A stretch of DNA of 64,000 bases from Amycolatopsis pretoriensis (GCF_900107925.1 NZ_FNUJ01000011.1:246197-310196); one strand, 5' to 3'; positions 43,548 to 52,723 are shown, counted from the stretch's first letter. Notes: generated by a model from the sequence alone, not told the origin. Translations and numbers: made by a program.

Positions 43548-44027
43548 GTGGAGACGACAGAATACGAAGATCACGAGTTCATCCGGCACTGCGACAGCAT
43601 CATCGCCACGCTGCCGATCCGATACCCATTCGATGTGCATGCCTTCATCGACGCCTTCGGAGAACAACGAGGAATAGCCGTCGTTCTAGGCCGAATGCCG
43701 ACCGGGAGAGGCGGGACCAGCGGGCTACTGGTCCGCGCGCGGACGCAATGCTGGCTCGGGATCGCGGCCGCCGCCGTGCCGGCGCACGTCGCCCACATCA
43801 CCTACCACGAGGTCGGGCACTTGGTGCTCGGTCACCCCGGCGACTACGTCTGCGGCCGCCGCTCCTGTCCAGACGATCGTTGGGAGATCGAAGCCGAACA
43901 ATTCGCCTACCGGTTGCGCGCCCACATCCGGGCCGGGATGGCACGCCACCGCGACCGGCTCCCGCCCGGCCGGACGGCGTTGCGGGCGGCGTTCGGATCC
44001 CGCCGGCACCTGTGTGCCGATGGCTGA
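43548..44027 (+). CDS. ImmA/IrrE-family metallopeptidase
   Basis: 159 residues with the zinc-protease motif HEVGH in ITYHEVGHLVLGH and a downstream acidic residue (EIEAEQFAYRL) as third ligand. ImmA of ICEBs1 cleaves the element's HTH repressor to trigger excision. A helix-turn-helix protein is encoded 1.2 kb away (45250-45960), so the same control is likely. GTG 43548 is the start; the stop overlaps the next start by 8 bases. Confidence 0.85.
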   Translation: METTEYEDHEFIRHCDSIIATLPIRYPFDVHAFIDAFGEQRGIAVVLGRMPTGRGGTSGLLVRARTQCWLGIAAAAVPAHVAHITYHEVGHLVLGHPGDYVCGRRSCPDDRWEIEAEQFAYRLRAHIRAGMARHRDRLPPGRTALRAAFGSRRHLCADG

Positions 44028-45219
44028 CGCGGTCTCGCTCCTGTGGTACGGCGCCGCGGCCGCCGGTGTGACCGAGTCGGCCCGGAAAGCGCTGGTCAAC
44101 CGCGGGTTCGGCTACACCCTCAGCCGCCACTTCCTGACCGCCGGCATCGCCTGTATGGCCATGTCGCTGGCGGCCGGGGACCCGATGACGCTGGACTGGG
44201 CCGATCAGCTGACCGGCCTGCACAACGTGGCGATCGTGGTCCACAACCTGCTGGCCATGCTGGCGATGGTCTTCACCGCCGCGTTCCTGCACACCCTCGG
44301 GCAGCTGCGCCTCCCCATGCCCGGCGTCGTCACGATCTTCGTGGCCTGCGCCGCGGCGATGGTCACCCTCTACGTGCTGGCCGGGGCGCACACATCCTTC
44401 TTCGGGTCGCCCCAGAACCCCACGTTGCCCTCGCAGCTCTACAGCGCGATCTACCTGACCTACATGGTCGGCTGGCTCGCGGCGCTGCTGCTCGGGTTGA
44501 CCGTGGTCGCGATGGGTGAGGTAGCCGGGGTCCGCGGCGGAGTCATCCTGGCGCAGCTGGGGGTGGCGGTGTCGCTAGTCGGGCTGTCCTGGCGGCTCGG
44601 CGTCGTCCTGCACCTGCTGTTCGACCCGCATCACCCGCCTCGCGGCACCCACTTCGCGGTGTTCACCGACGGCGTCGGGCTGGTGCTGTTCATCGCCGGC
44701 TCGGTGTTCGCCGCCGCAACCCGCAGAATATTCGACCGACGCGACCAGCGCCGCACACAACGCCAAGAGGCCGCCATCGAGCGGCTGTGGCGGCGCGTGC
44801 GGATTCTGCTCGTCCACCGCCGCCGGCCGCCGTTGACCTCGATCCAGCAGATGGTCGAGATCGAGGACGCGCTGCTCATCGTGGATCAGCTGATCGATTC
44901 CTCGACGCGGTCCGCGATACGCAACGACCTGTGGGACCTCGTACTGCTCTACGAGATGGATATCGAACCGATGGCGACCGCCGTCGAGATCGAGATCGCC
45001 ATTGCCGTCATCGTCGCGCGGCTATCGCGGCCGACGGCGGTGCACGCCGAGGGCAACACCGACGACGCCGACACCGAGGCGTGGTGGCCCGAAACCGAGC
45101 GGCTGCCCGTCGACGACGACCAGCGAGCCAGGTGGCTGGCAGCTACCGGAACAGCGCTGAGCGATCGTCGAGTACGGCGCTTGGCGAAGAAACTGGGACC
45201 GAAGCCGCCCCGCCGGTAG
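44020..45219 (+). CDS. MAB_1171c/DUF6545-type membrane protein
   Basis: 399 residues: seven or so membrane segments in the first 240 (for example HNLLAMLAMVFTAAFL, GVVTIFVACAAAMVTLYVLAG), then a cytosolic helical domain (IERLWRRVRILL ... EIEDALLIVDQL) and a charged tail. This matches the MAB_1171c-type membrane family of actinobacteria, often found beside HTH and peptidase genes. Overlap with the ImmA-like gene suggests that a membrane sensor controls the peptidase. Signal unknown. Confidence 0.7.
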   Translation: MADAVSLLWYGAAAAGVTESARKALVNRGFGYTLSRHFLTAGIACMAMSLAAGDPMTLDWADQLTGLHNVAIVVHNLLAMLAMVFTAAFLHTLGQLRLPMPGVVTIFVACAAAMVTLYVLAGAHTSFFGSPQNPTLPSQLYSAIYLTYMVGWLAALLLGLTVVAMGEVAGVRGGVILAQLGVAVSLVGLSWRLGVVLHLLFDPHHPPRGTHFAVFTDGVGLVLFIAGSVFAAATRRIFDRRDQRRTQRQEAAIERLWRRVRILLVHRRRPPLTSIQQMVEIEDALLIVDQLIDSSTRSAIRNDLWDLVLLYEMDIEPMATAVEIEIAIAVIVARLSRPTAVHAEGNTDDADTEAWWPETERLPVDDDQRARWLAATGTALSDRRVRRLAKKLGPKPPRR

Positions 45220-45249
45220 CAGAGCGTGACAACAAGTCGCCGGAACCCG

Positions 45250-45960
45250 TCAGCTGGGCCGCCCGTGGCCGGTGCCGCGGGCGGTCCGGGCGATCCGTTC
45301 CAGCACTTTCAGCAGCTGCTGCTTGTCGGCTTCGTGGGCACCGTCGAGGTAGCTGGCGATTCTCCGGGCGTTGACGTCGAGGCCGCCGAATTCGGTCATC
45401 AGCTCGTGGGCTCTGCGGTCGGTCTCGTCATGCGGCAGCTCGAAGGCCGCCGCCGGAACATTGGGGTAGAGCAACTTGTGATGGATTCGCCAGAACTCGG
45501 CTAAGGCATCGTTGATCTGCGGGCGCGTGTTCGCCCGGACCCCGCCCTTGAAGTTGTGGAGGGCCTGTTTGGTCAAGGTCTCCCCGCTACGGGCCTGAAC
45601 CCACCGTGCCACCAGCGTCGCCGGGGCGACGAAACTCCGGAACCCGGGGGCCTCGTCGGCGGCCAAGCGGGCGATCTCGTCGGGATCGGTCACGGGTTCG
45701 CCGTCGAGCACGTAGTAGGTCGACTCGTGATCGAACAGGTACGTCAGCCGCTCGGCGAAGGTGTCCAGGTTGAGCAGTTCAAGGGTCAACTGCTGCTGCG
45801 CGGCGTAGGAGCGGCGCGGTATCGGCGAGTCCAGGTACTCGGGCGCAGTTTTTTCCCAGCCATCGAATACTGGTTCATCTTCGTATCGTCGTCCCACATC
45901 GCCCCCACCATTGCCGTCATCACCTGGCGTTTGCTTCGCGGTAATGCCGGCATTTGACAC
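45250..45960 (-). CDS. Helix-turn-helix repressor-like protein
   Basis: 236 residues. The mid-region has an XRE-like arrangement (FAERLTYLFDH ... ATLVARWVQARSGETLTKQALHNFKGG) and the C-terminal third is helical. It begins at GTG 45960, whose bases overlap the -35 of the divergent transfer-operon promoter, so the protein is placed to repress that promoter and itself. Tail-to-tail with the MAB_1171c-type gene. Probable target of the ImmA-like peptidase. Confidence 0.65.
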   Translation of the reverse strand: MSNAGITAKQTPGDDGNGGGDVGRRYEDEPVFDGWEKTAPEYLDSPIPRRSYAAQQQLTLELLNLDTFAERLTYLFDHESTYYVLDGEPVTDPDEIARLAADEAPGFRSFVAPATLVARWVQARSGETLTKQALHNFKGGVRANTRPQINDALAEFWRIHHKLLYPNVPAAAFELPHDETDRRAHELMTEFGGLDVNARRIASYLDGAHEADKQQLLKVLERIARTARGTGHGRPS

Positions 45961-45981
45961 CTAGCGAGTTGCGTCTACCAT
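45954..45981 (+). promoter_or_regulatory. Sigma-70 type promoter of the transfer operon
   Basis: TTGACA (45954-45959), 16-base spacer, TACCAT (45976-45981; fits the actinobacterial TANNNT). It points into the conjugation operon, whose first gene starts at 46131, leaving a leader of about 140 bases. The -35 coincides with the start codon of the divergent HTH gene. Confidence 0.6.
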
Positions 45982-46130
45982 CGAAGCAAAGAGCCACACT
46001 CGTTGCCAGTGTCTTCGGTTTGCCGAGAGAAAGCAACCTACGCCACCCCGTCCAGGGGGTTGGAGCACGGTCCCGCTGTGACCGCCGCACCCTTCACCGG
46101 CGCACCACCACCGCTGAGGGGAGGCCCGTC

Positions 46131-47057
46131 ATGGTCACATCGGAGAACCTACCTGCGGACGTTCGCTCCCGTGTGGACGTGCCGGCGACCGAGCGGCAGC
46201 AGGCCACACCCGCAGAGGAGACGGCCGAGCTGGTCGACTGGTCGCCGTTCGGCCGGGTCGTACCGATTCTGGCGGCTTCACCCGGGGCCGGCGCTACGAG
46301 TACCGCCGTCGCGATCGCCGATGCGCTCCAGCTGGCGGGCCGCTCGGTCCTGCTCGTCGATGCCGGCGATCCGGTCCGATCCGGACTGGGACGTGCTGCG
46401 CGGGCCGATGGACCGCGACGGGACGGCCCCGGCCCCGCAGCAGGTATCCGGTTCTCCCGGCGGGCCCGCGCAGTCCTGGCGCGCTTGGACGTGGCCGATC
46501 TCGCCGCTGAGGCGGTGCTGTTCCCGCCACCGCCGTACTGGCACCCCGGTGGCGGCCGGGGTGTGGACGTGACTGTGGTCGACATCGGTCACGACCCGTG
46601 GCGGCTGGCGTCCGATCCCGCGCTCGGGCCGGGGCAGTGGCTGCGGGTCGGCAGCCCGTCACCGATTCCGGCGCTGGTGGTGCGGCCCACCGTGCCCGCA
46701 CTCGCCCACGCCGAACAAGTCCTGGCCCGCTTGGCGCCGTGGGTGCGCGCGGGCACAGTGACCCCACCCACGCAGCTGCTCGTCGTCGGAGCTCGTCAGT
46801 GGCCGAAGGGCGTCGCGGGCACTGCGGGGCGCCGCACCAGCGTTCTGCTACCCGAAGCGGTGTTCTTTCCCCACAATCATGAGGTCGCCGCGCACGGCAT
46901 CACCGCCGACGTGACACCGTCGTCACTGCGGACACCGGCCGACCAACTCCTGCGCTCCTGGCGCGTGCTGCCGCAGCGGACACGCCGCCGACGCGCTCGA
47001 TGGCCACGTCACGCTCGCGACAGCAACGGCCGCGTCGCCGACCACGACACCGGCTGA
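46131..47057 (+). CDS. ParA/MinD-like protein without the Walker lysine
   Basis: 308 residues, first gene of the transfer operon; GGGGAGG lies 7 bases before ATG 46131. The fold of a ParA/MinD ATPase is visible (VPILAASPGAGATSTAVAIADALQ; then SVLLVDAGDP as Walker A' region; VTVVDIGHDP as Walker B). Both lysines of the deviant Walker A (KGGxGKT) are absent: the loop is SPGAGAT. ATP hydrolysis is therefore doubtful. Such proteins often lead actinobacterial T4SS operons and may organise the machine or DNA. Confidence 0.65.
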   Translation: MVTSENLPADVRSRVDVPATERQQATPAEETAELVDWSPFGRVVPILAASPGAGATSTAVAIADALQLAGRSVLLVDAGDPVRSGLGRAARADGPRRDGPGPAAGIRFSRRARAVLARLDVADLAAEAVLFPPPPYWHPGGGRGVDVTVVDIGHDPWRLASDPALGPGQWLRVGSPSPIPALVVRPTVPALAHAEQVLARLAPWVRAGTVTPPTQLLVVGARQWPKGVAGTAGRRTSVLLPEAVFFPHNHEVAAHGITADVTPSSLRTPADQLLRSWRVLPQRTRRRRARWPRHARDSNGRVADHDTG

Positions 47058-47089
47058 GACCAGCCGGCCACTCAATCAAAGAACTTCAA

Positions 47090-47144
47090 CGCCCTCCCAC
47101 TTGACCCGCCTGACGTGACGTCGGGCGGAGCGATGTGGAGGGCG
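47090..47144 (+). promoter_or_regulatory. Hairpin that sequesters the ribosome site of the pilin-like gene
   Basis: 47090-47100 (CGCCCTCCCAC) pairs with 47135-47144 (GTGGAGGGCG) with one bulge, hiding GGAGGG three to nine bases before ATG 47147. Nested inside is a 23-bp near-perfect palindrome, 47106-47128 (CCGCC-T-GACGT-G-ACGTC-G-GGCGG). The RNA would fold into a long stem that blocks initiation. The inner palindrome could also be a DNA operator. Confidence 0.55.
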
Positions 47145-47146
47145 CG

Positions 47147-47437
47147 ATGTCCGCGCACAGTGTCATCGACTGGCTCGTCCAGATCCCGAACCCGACACCG
47201 GTGCCGCCCCCGGTCGGCGGCGACAAGATCCTGGGGCTGCTCAACAACGTCAAGTGGGGCGCGGGCGTCGCGCTCATCGCCGGCTTCTTCATCGGGCTGA
47301 TCGTCTGGGCCGGTGGTCGCTGGGTCGATCACCACAGGGCCGGGAAAGTCGGCGTCGTCATGATGCTCTGCGCCGTCGCCGGCGCGATCCTCTACGGCAT
47401 CGGCTGGTCGCTGATCAACAGTTTCGCGGGCGGCTGA
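47147..47437 (+). CDS. VirB2/TrbC-like small membrane protein, putative pilin or channel subunit
   Basis: 96 residues: a short N-terminal segment (SAHSVIDWLVQIPNPTPVPPP) and two TM helices (GAGVALIAGFFIGLIVWAGG and VGVVMMLCAVAGAILYGIGW) joined by a short basic loop. Size, topology and position before VirB8- and VirB6-like genes fit VirB2-type subunits of Gram-positive T4SS. ATG 47147 has GGAGG 5-6 bases upstream, buried in the hairpin at 47090-47144. Confidence 0.65.
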   Translation: MSAHSVIDWLVQIPNPTPVPPPVGGDKILGLLNNVKWGAGVALIAGFFIGLIVWAGGRWVDHHRAGKVGVVMMLCAVAGAILYGIGWSLINSFAGG

Positions 47438-47440
47438 GCC

Positions 47441-48256
47441 ATGTTCACCTCTACGGAATCGCCGCGCGCCCGCACGCGAACGCGCCGCCTGATCATCGTC
47501 GTCGTCCTGCTCGTTGTCGCGGTCGCCGTGGTGCTGGTTGCCCGGCAAGAAACAGCACCACCGTCGTCGCCGCCGACAGCGACTCCGCCGGGCGCTGCGC
47601 CCTCGCCGGCACCCACGGCGCCGGTCGACGAGGCGACCGCGCTGGCCATCCGTCCCATGCTGACCCTGCCGCCCGAGGCAGCCCTGCCACATGAACTCAC
47701 CACCGCCACGGCCGGACCGCCGATCACCGTCCCGCGACCGGCCCCGATCGCGAACCGGGTGATCTCCGACGGCTTCCCCGCCACCGCCGAAGGGGCATTG
47801 GGCTGGCTGACCGACTTCAACGAGACGGCGCTGCGCGGCGGTGACCCGGCCACCTATCTGCGGGCATACGGCGAAGCCGCGCTCCCGCACGCCCCATCGC
47901 CGCAAGGCAACGGCCTGCTCGCGCTGCTCACGGCCTTCCGTGACGAAGCCGGCATCCGCGCTGGTGAACTCAAGCCCGGCCTGACGGTGACCTACGAGGT
48001 CACCCAAGGCCTGATCAAGGGCACCGTCGACGACGGCCGGTTCGTGGTGGTGTGCACGCTCGGGCAGCTGAGCTTCGACTACCAGGGCGAGGCCACGCGC
48101 ATGGGCATCGGTGACTGCCAGGCCCTGCGCTGGACCGGCACCGCCTGGCGGATCGCCCCTGGCGCCCGCGCGGCCTACGCGGCGTCGGCGTGGCCGGGCA
48201 GCGCCGAATCGGTCGCGGCCGGCTACCGGCCCCTGAACAAGGGCGGCGTTCGATGA
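47441..48256 (+). CDS. VirB8/TcpC-like conjugation protein
   Basis: 271 residues: one N-terminal TM (RLIIVVVLLVVAVAVVLVA), a Pro-rich linker (PPSSPPTATPPGAAPSPAP) and an external NTF2-like domain with strands LTVTYEVTQGLIKGTV and RFVVVCTLGQLSF. This is the plan of VirB8/TcpC inner-channel proteins. It starts 3 bases after the pilin-like stop and overlaps the next gene by 4 (ATGA). Confidence 0.7.
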   Translation: MFTSTESPRARTRTRRLIIVVVLLVVAVAVVLVARQETAPPSSPPTATPPGAAPSPAPTAPVDEATALAIRPMLTLPPEAALPHELTTATAGPPITVPRPAPIANRVISDGFPATAEGALGWLTDFNETALRGGDPATYLRAYGEAALPHAPSPQGNGLLALLTAFRDEAGIRAGELKPGLTVTYEVTQGLIKGTVDDGRFVVVCTLGQLSFDYQGEATRMGIGDCQALRWTGTAWRIAPGARAAYAASAWPGSAESVAAGYRPLNKGGVR

Positions 48257-49683
48257 CGCCCGCGGAGCTGGAGTTACTGAAGGCGCTGGGCAGGCTGGCC
48301 GGCGCGGGGGTCAAAGCGACCGCGGCCGGGGTCCTCGAGCCGCTCATGGCGGCGACCTGGGCGGCAGCCTTGTTCATCCTGCGTACCGCGTTCGAGCTGG
48401 TCGACCAGTTCTCTCTCTTCACCGTGTCCACTACGGACGGGCCGGTGTCGATCCTGTGGCCGATGACGCTGTGGATCTCCGGGGCCATCGCGCTGGGCAT
48501 GTTCTTCTGGCAGATCATCACCACGGTTCTGCACGGTGGGCGGGGCTTCGTCCGCCTGATCACCGGCCCGATCCAGTACGGGATCGCCCTCGCGGTCACC
48601 GTGAGCGTGCTCGCGGCGTTCCTCGCCGCCGCCGACGGGCTGACCGAAGCGATCCTGTCCACGGGTCTGCGCGTGGACAACTTCCGCGACGCGTTGAACA
48701 TGACCGGCTTCACCGACGCACTCTCCGACGAGGTCAAGAACGTCGTGCTCGGTCTCGCCGGTGTTTTCGGCGTGATCCCCGCCGGGTTGGGCTTCGCCTT
48801 CGAGGCGGTGTTCCGCGAAGCCGCGATCTACGTCCTGGTCGCCACCGTGCCCATCGCCGCGGCCGGGCTCATGGCGGACGCGACCGCGCGGTGGTACTGG
48901 ACGGTTTTCCGCTGGGGCCTGGTCGCCATCGGGATGAAACCGGCCCTGGCGTACGTGCTGACGCTGGGCGTCGCGATCCTCGGCGGCGCGCAGGGCCTGT
49001 CCGGGCTCCTGGCCGGCATCGGCGTGCTGCTCATCGCGTTGTGCGTGCCAATGGTGCTGTTCAAGCTCTTCGCCTTCGTCGACCCCAACTCCGACCCGCA
49101 GGGCGTGTTCCGGGACAAGCTCTCCGACGCCGGGCTGGACTCCTACGGCGCCGACAGCATCACCGGGCGCATAGCCGGTGCGTTCCGGAACAAAGTCGGC
49201 ACAGAGTTCGGGGACAACGAAAACAGCGGCGACGGGGAAAACAGCGGCGACGGCCAGGAGCAGGCCAACGTCGACCGATTCGACCAGGCCGCCGCCGACG
49301 ATGACTCGACCACCAGGCCGGCCGAGGACGAGCACGGCACCCGCGGGCCAGACGACGCTGGCTCATCCGGCGGCGATGCGCTTAACGGTGGTACCTCCAA
49401 ATCCGGGGCAGAAGAATCGGGAACCGGCTCGGTGACCGAGGCAGCGGATTCGGCTGCTGACGGGGCCGACGATGCCGAGGACGCGGAAGGTGTCGGCGGC
49501 GCGAGCGTGGCCGGGCCTGTTGACGACGGTGATGACGAGGGACAGCCGCCACCCGCTGATCCACCCGGCGACACCGGTCCGCCGACCCCGCCGGCGCCGA
49601 AGCCCGGGAGCGGTCCGCCGCCGGATGACGGCGGCGGCGGCGCGGCTGCCGGTGAGGCCGAGGAAGCCGCGGTGCTGCTGTGA
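48253..49683 (+). CDS. VirB6/TrbL-like polytopic channel protein
   Basis: 476 residues. Residues 1-290 hold six or so TM segments (AATWAAALFILRTAF, GAIALGMFFWQIITTVL, GIALAVTVSVLAAFLAA, AAIYVLVATVPIAAAGLM, ALAYVLTLGVAILGGA, GIGVLLIALCVPMVLFKLFAF). The C-terminal ~185 are an acidic, low-complexity tail rich in Asp, Glu, Gly and Pro containing the duplication NSGDGENSGDG. This resembles VirB6/TrbL with an extended disordered tail. Coupled at both ends by 4-base overlaps. Confidence 0.75.
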   Translation: MTPAELELLKALGRLAGAGVKATAAGVLEPLMAATWAAALFILRTAFELVDQFSLFTVSTTDGPVSILWPMTLWISGAIALGMFFWQIITTVLHGGRGFVRLITGPIQYGIALAVTVSVLAAFLAAADGLTEAILSTGLRVDNFRDALNMTGFTDALSDEVKNVVLGLAGVFGVIPAGLGFAFEAVFREAAIYVLVATVPIAAAGLMADATARWYWTVFRWGLVAIGMKPALAYVLTLGVAILGGAQGLSGLLAGIGVLLIALCVPMVLFKLFAFVDPNSDPQGVFRDKLSDAGLDSYGADSITGRIAGAFRNKVGTEFGDNENSGDGENSGDGQEQANVDRFDQAAADDDSTTRPAEDEHGTRGPDDAGSSGGDALNGGTSKSGAEESGTGSVTEAADSAADGADDAEDAEGVGGASVAGPVDDGDDEGQPPPADPPGDTGPPTPPAPKPGSGPPPDDGGGGAAAGEAEEAAVLL

Positions 49684-51188
49684 GCATTTCGACTCGGATC
49701 TACAAAGGACTGTCCCGTAAGGAGCGCGCGGGCTGGGTCATCGGCCTCACTCCGGTCCAGGCGCTCGTGTGCGTGGGACTGGCCGTGCCGGTGATCTTCG
49801 CGCTCGCGTCCGGGCACTTCGGCCAGGCCCTGATACTGGCCGCGTCCTGCGCCACAGCGGCAACGCTGGCCGTGGTGCCGGTCCGCGGACGTCCGGCGCT
49901 GCGGTGGCTCGGGCACCTGCTGCTCTACCGCGCCGGCATTGCACTGGGCTGGTCACGGTGGCAGTCGCGCGCCGTCGCCGGGCAGGCTGAGGATCTCGAC
50001 GAGCCGGATCTGCCCGGTGTGCTGGCCCGATTGCGGTTTCCCGACGGTCCACCGCTGCGGGACCTCGGTCGCGTGTGCCTAATCCACGACACCGGCGATG
50101 GGCGGTGGGGCGCCACCGCCCGCCTCACCCACGCCGGCGTCGGGATGCTCTCGGACGCCCAGTGTGGGCGGCTGGCCAACCGGCTGGGCAATTTGCTGCT
50201 GTCGATCGGGCACCGCGAGGTCATCGACCGGATGACCCTGCTGGTGCGCACCGTCCCCGACGACGGTGCCGACTACCACGCCTGGCGCGCCGAACACGAG
50301 GTCCCGCATGCGCCGGCGCTCGCGCGGCAGGCGTCCGAGGAGCTGGATCGGCTGGTCGGGGCGGTGTCGGTCCGGCACGAAGTCTTCGTCACCCTCTCCG
50401 GGGCCGAAGACGCTCTGCGGCGTCCGGCTGCCGCGGCTGGTGGCGGGGTCGCCGGCCGTGCCGCGGTGCTCTACCGGGTGCTGGACGGGCTTGAGGACAA
50501 GCTCAAGTCGCTCGGCGCCACCGGCGTCAGATGGCTGTCGGGTCCCGAGTTAGCGGTGACGATCCGCACCGGGTTCAACCCGGCCACCACGGCGAGTCTC
50601 GCCGCTCGCCGACACCAGGCCGACGGCGACGCCGGCGTGCGCTGGGCGACGGCGGGCCCGGTACATGCCCCAGCGCCCTCGGCCCGGGCGTACTACCACG
50701 ATGGCTTCGCGACGGTGTCCTACTCGGTGCTGATGCCCGAAGCCGGGACGGTGTTCGGGTCACTGGGTGGGCTGCTGGCGGTCAAGACCGCCGGCGAGCG
50801 CCGCAGCCTGGCCATCCACTACGAGACCCTGTCCCAGCACCGGTCTCGCAAGGCCGTGCGTCGGCTGCGGTTCCGCACGGGGGTGGTGCGGGACTGGAAG
50901 TCCTCGAAGGGCTTCAATTCCGGCGCCGCCGAAGCCCGTGAGGCGGGCGGGGCGCGGGCGCAGGAGCACGCGGTCGCAGCTGGGCACGGGATCGTCCGCT
51001 TCGCCGTCGCCGCGGCGGTCACGATCCCGGACACGTGGAACGTTGAGGACCACGCGGCGAAGCTGGAGAACGACATCGCCGGCCGCTTCCAGCTCCTGCG
51101 GATGGAATTGGCCCAGGACGCCGGGTTCGTTGCCGCCGTCCTGCCCGTCGGTGTCGGGCTGCCGCGGCTGCGGGGCGGGTCATCGTGA
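49680..51188 (+). CDS. SCO6880-family protein (VirB3 plus VirB4 N-terminal-like)
   Basis: 502 residues. Two TM helices near the N-terminus (LTPVQALVCVGLAVPVIFAL and ALILAASCATAATLAVVPV) match a VirB3/PrgI-like membrane part; the rest resembles the non-catalytic N-domain of VirB4 (LTHAGVGMLSDAQCGRLANRLGNLL; LGATGVRWLSGPELA). The ATPase part is encoded by the next, overlapping gene, so VirB4 is split in two. GTG 49680 overlaps the previous stop. Confidence 0.75.
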   Translation: MSISTRIYKGLSRKERAGWVIGLTPVQALVCVGLAVPVIFALASGHFGQALILAASCATAATLAVVPVRGRPALRWLGHLLLYRAGIALGWSRWQSRAVAGQAEDLDEPDLPGVLARLRFPDGPPLRDLGRVCLIHDTGDGRWGATARLTHAGVGMLSDAQCGRLANRLGNLLLSIGHREVIDRMTLLVRTVPDDGADYHAWRAEHEVPHAPALARQASEELDRLVGAVSVRHEVFVTLSGAEDALRRPAAAAGGGVAGRAAVLYRVLDGLEDKLKSLGATGVRWLSGPELAVTIRTGFNPATTASLAARRHQADGDAGVRWATAGPVHAPAPSARAYYHDGFATVSYSVLMPEAGTVFGSLGGLLAVKTAGERRSLAIHYETLSQHRSRKAVRRLRFRTGVVRDWKSSKGFNSGAAEAREAGGARAQEHAVAAGHGIVRFAVAAAVTIPDTWNVEDHAAKLENDIAGRFQLLRMELAQDAGFVAAVLPVGVGLPRLRGGSS

Positions 51189-52723
51189 GCCGCCGCATCG
51201 ACGAGCGGACCGCGGCGGAACTGCTCGCCACCTTCGGACCCGCGCTCGGTACGCGACCGACGGAACGTCGACGTCCAGACGGCCGCAACGCCCGCCTGAA
51301 CCAGCGGGCCGCGCCGCGGCGCGGGTTCGCCCGCCCTGGGCACGGCTGGTCGCCGGTCGCAGCGCCGCTGCAGGTCTATCAGGCCGGCACGCACGAAATC
51401 GGCGGGTTGTTCCCGCTACTGGCGGCGAGCCCGCTGCCGGCGGTCGGAGCGCGGATGGGCTACGACGTCCACTCCGGCGGCGCGTTCTACCTGCACCCGG
51501 TCGAGTTCGTCCTGCGTGCGATCTGCACCAACCCCAACATGATCCTGTTCGGCGAACCTGGCCGCGGCAAGTCCTCCACCGTGGTGGCGTTCCTGCTGCG
51601 GATGATGCTCACCGGCGTCCGCACCCTCATCTCCGGCGACGTCAAAGGCGAATACACCCCGCTGCTGCACGCCCTGGGCGTCACGCCGATCATGCTCGGC
51701 CGCGGAAGCACCGCCCGCCTCAACGCCCTCGACCTCGGCCCCCTGGCCGCACGCTGGGACACCTGGTCTACCGAGCGGCAACGCGACGAGCTCGACGGGG
51801 TGCTGGGCCGGTGGGTGCAGCTGCTGGTCGCGCTGGCCGAAGCCCAGGGCTACCGGCCCACCGTCACCGACGAAGCCGCCGTCTCCGCCGTCTTGCGGCA
51901 GCTGCTCGGCGTCCACGACGGCTACACCAACCTCAAGCCCATCACCATCCCCGACGTCCACAAGGCACTGGCCGACCCGGACGAGCAACTGTGGCAGGAA
52001 CTGCGGTTCGCCGGCCGCCGCCAATTCCTGGACCACCTCCGCTCGATCACCGACGCGCTGGCCAACCTGATCTCGGGACCGTTGGCCGGCTTGTTCGACG
52101 CAGCCACGAACTTCACCGTCGACTGGGACGCCCCGATCCAGAGCCTGGACCTCTCGCGGCTACGCACCCGCGGCGACCAAGCTATCGCCGTCGCGCTGAC
52201 CTGCCTCGGGTCGTGGTCGTCGCTGGCGACGGATCTGCAGGAGGACGGGGAACTGCGGATCGTCGTCCGCGACGAGATCTGGCGACAGCTCCGGCTCGGG
52301 CTTCGCGCCGTTCAAGCGGTGGACAGTGAACTACGGCTGTCTCGAGCCGAGCGGAAGATCCAGGTGCTGGTCAGTCACAAGCCCGGCGACTTTCTCTCTG
52401 TCGGCGCTACCGGCTCTCAGGAAGTCGCCATCGCCCGCGACCTGCTCGCGCTGTGCTCGATTCGTGTCCTTCTTGGACAGTCGACGCGCGTGGCAAGCGA
52501 GCTGGCTGATGTCCTTGCGCTGTCGGAGAAAGAGCACGAGGCAACGACCGGGTGGGCGAACGATCGGCAGGGCCGGGCGCTGTGGAAGATCGAAAACCGG
52601 ACCGGGCTGAAAGTGCAGACGGTGCTCAGCCGGATCGAGCGGCAGATCTTCGATACCAACTCTCAGCTTGTGTCGAAGCCGAACCCGCTCCCCGCTGACG
52701 CCGTATCGGCGACGTCGTCATGA
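51185..52723 (+). CDS. VirB4-like conjugation ATPase (C-terminal domain protein)
   Basis: 512 residues. Walker A is GEPGRGKSSTVV (about residue 124) and Walker B is RIVVRDEIWRQL (about 358), with the downstream VLVSHKPGDFLSVG sensor and a VRxLLGQ-type motif (IRVLLGQSTRV). It powers pilus or channel assembly and substrate transfer. It starts at GTG 51185, overlapping the SCO6880-like stop, and ends overlapping the hydrolase start. Confidence 0.85.
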   Translation: MSRRIDERTAAELLATFGPALGTRPTERRRPDGRNARLNQRAAPRRGFARPGHGWSPVAAPLQVYQAGTHEIGGLFPLLAASPLPAVGARMGYDVHSGGAFYLHPVEFVLRAICTNPNMILFGEPGRGKSSTVVAFLLRMMLTGVRTLISGDVKGEYTPLLHALGVTPIMLGRGSTARLNALDLGPLAARWDTWSTERQRDELDGVLGRWVQLLVALAEAQGYRPTVTDEAAVSAVLRQLLGVHDGYTNLKPITIPDVHKALADPDEQLWQELRFAGRRQFLDHLRSITDALANLISGPLAGLFDAATNFTVDWDAPIQSLDLSRLRTRGDQAIAVALTCLGSWSSLATDLQEDGELRIVVRDEIWRQLRLGLRAVQAVDSELRLSRAERKIQVLVSHKPGDFLSVGATGSQEVAIARDLLALCSIRVLLGQSTRVASELADVLALSEKEHEATTGWANDRQGRALWKIENRTGLKVQTVLSRIERQIFDTNSQLVSKPNPLPADAVSATSS

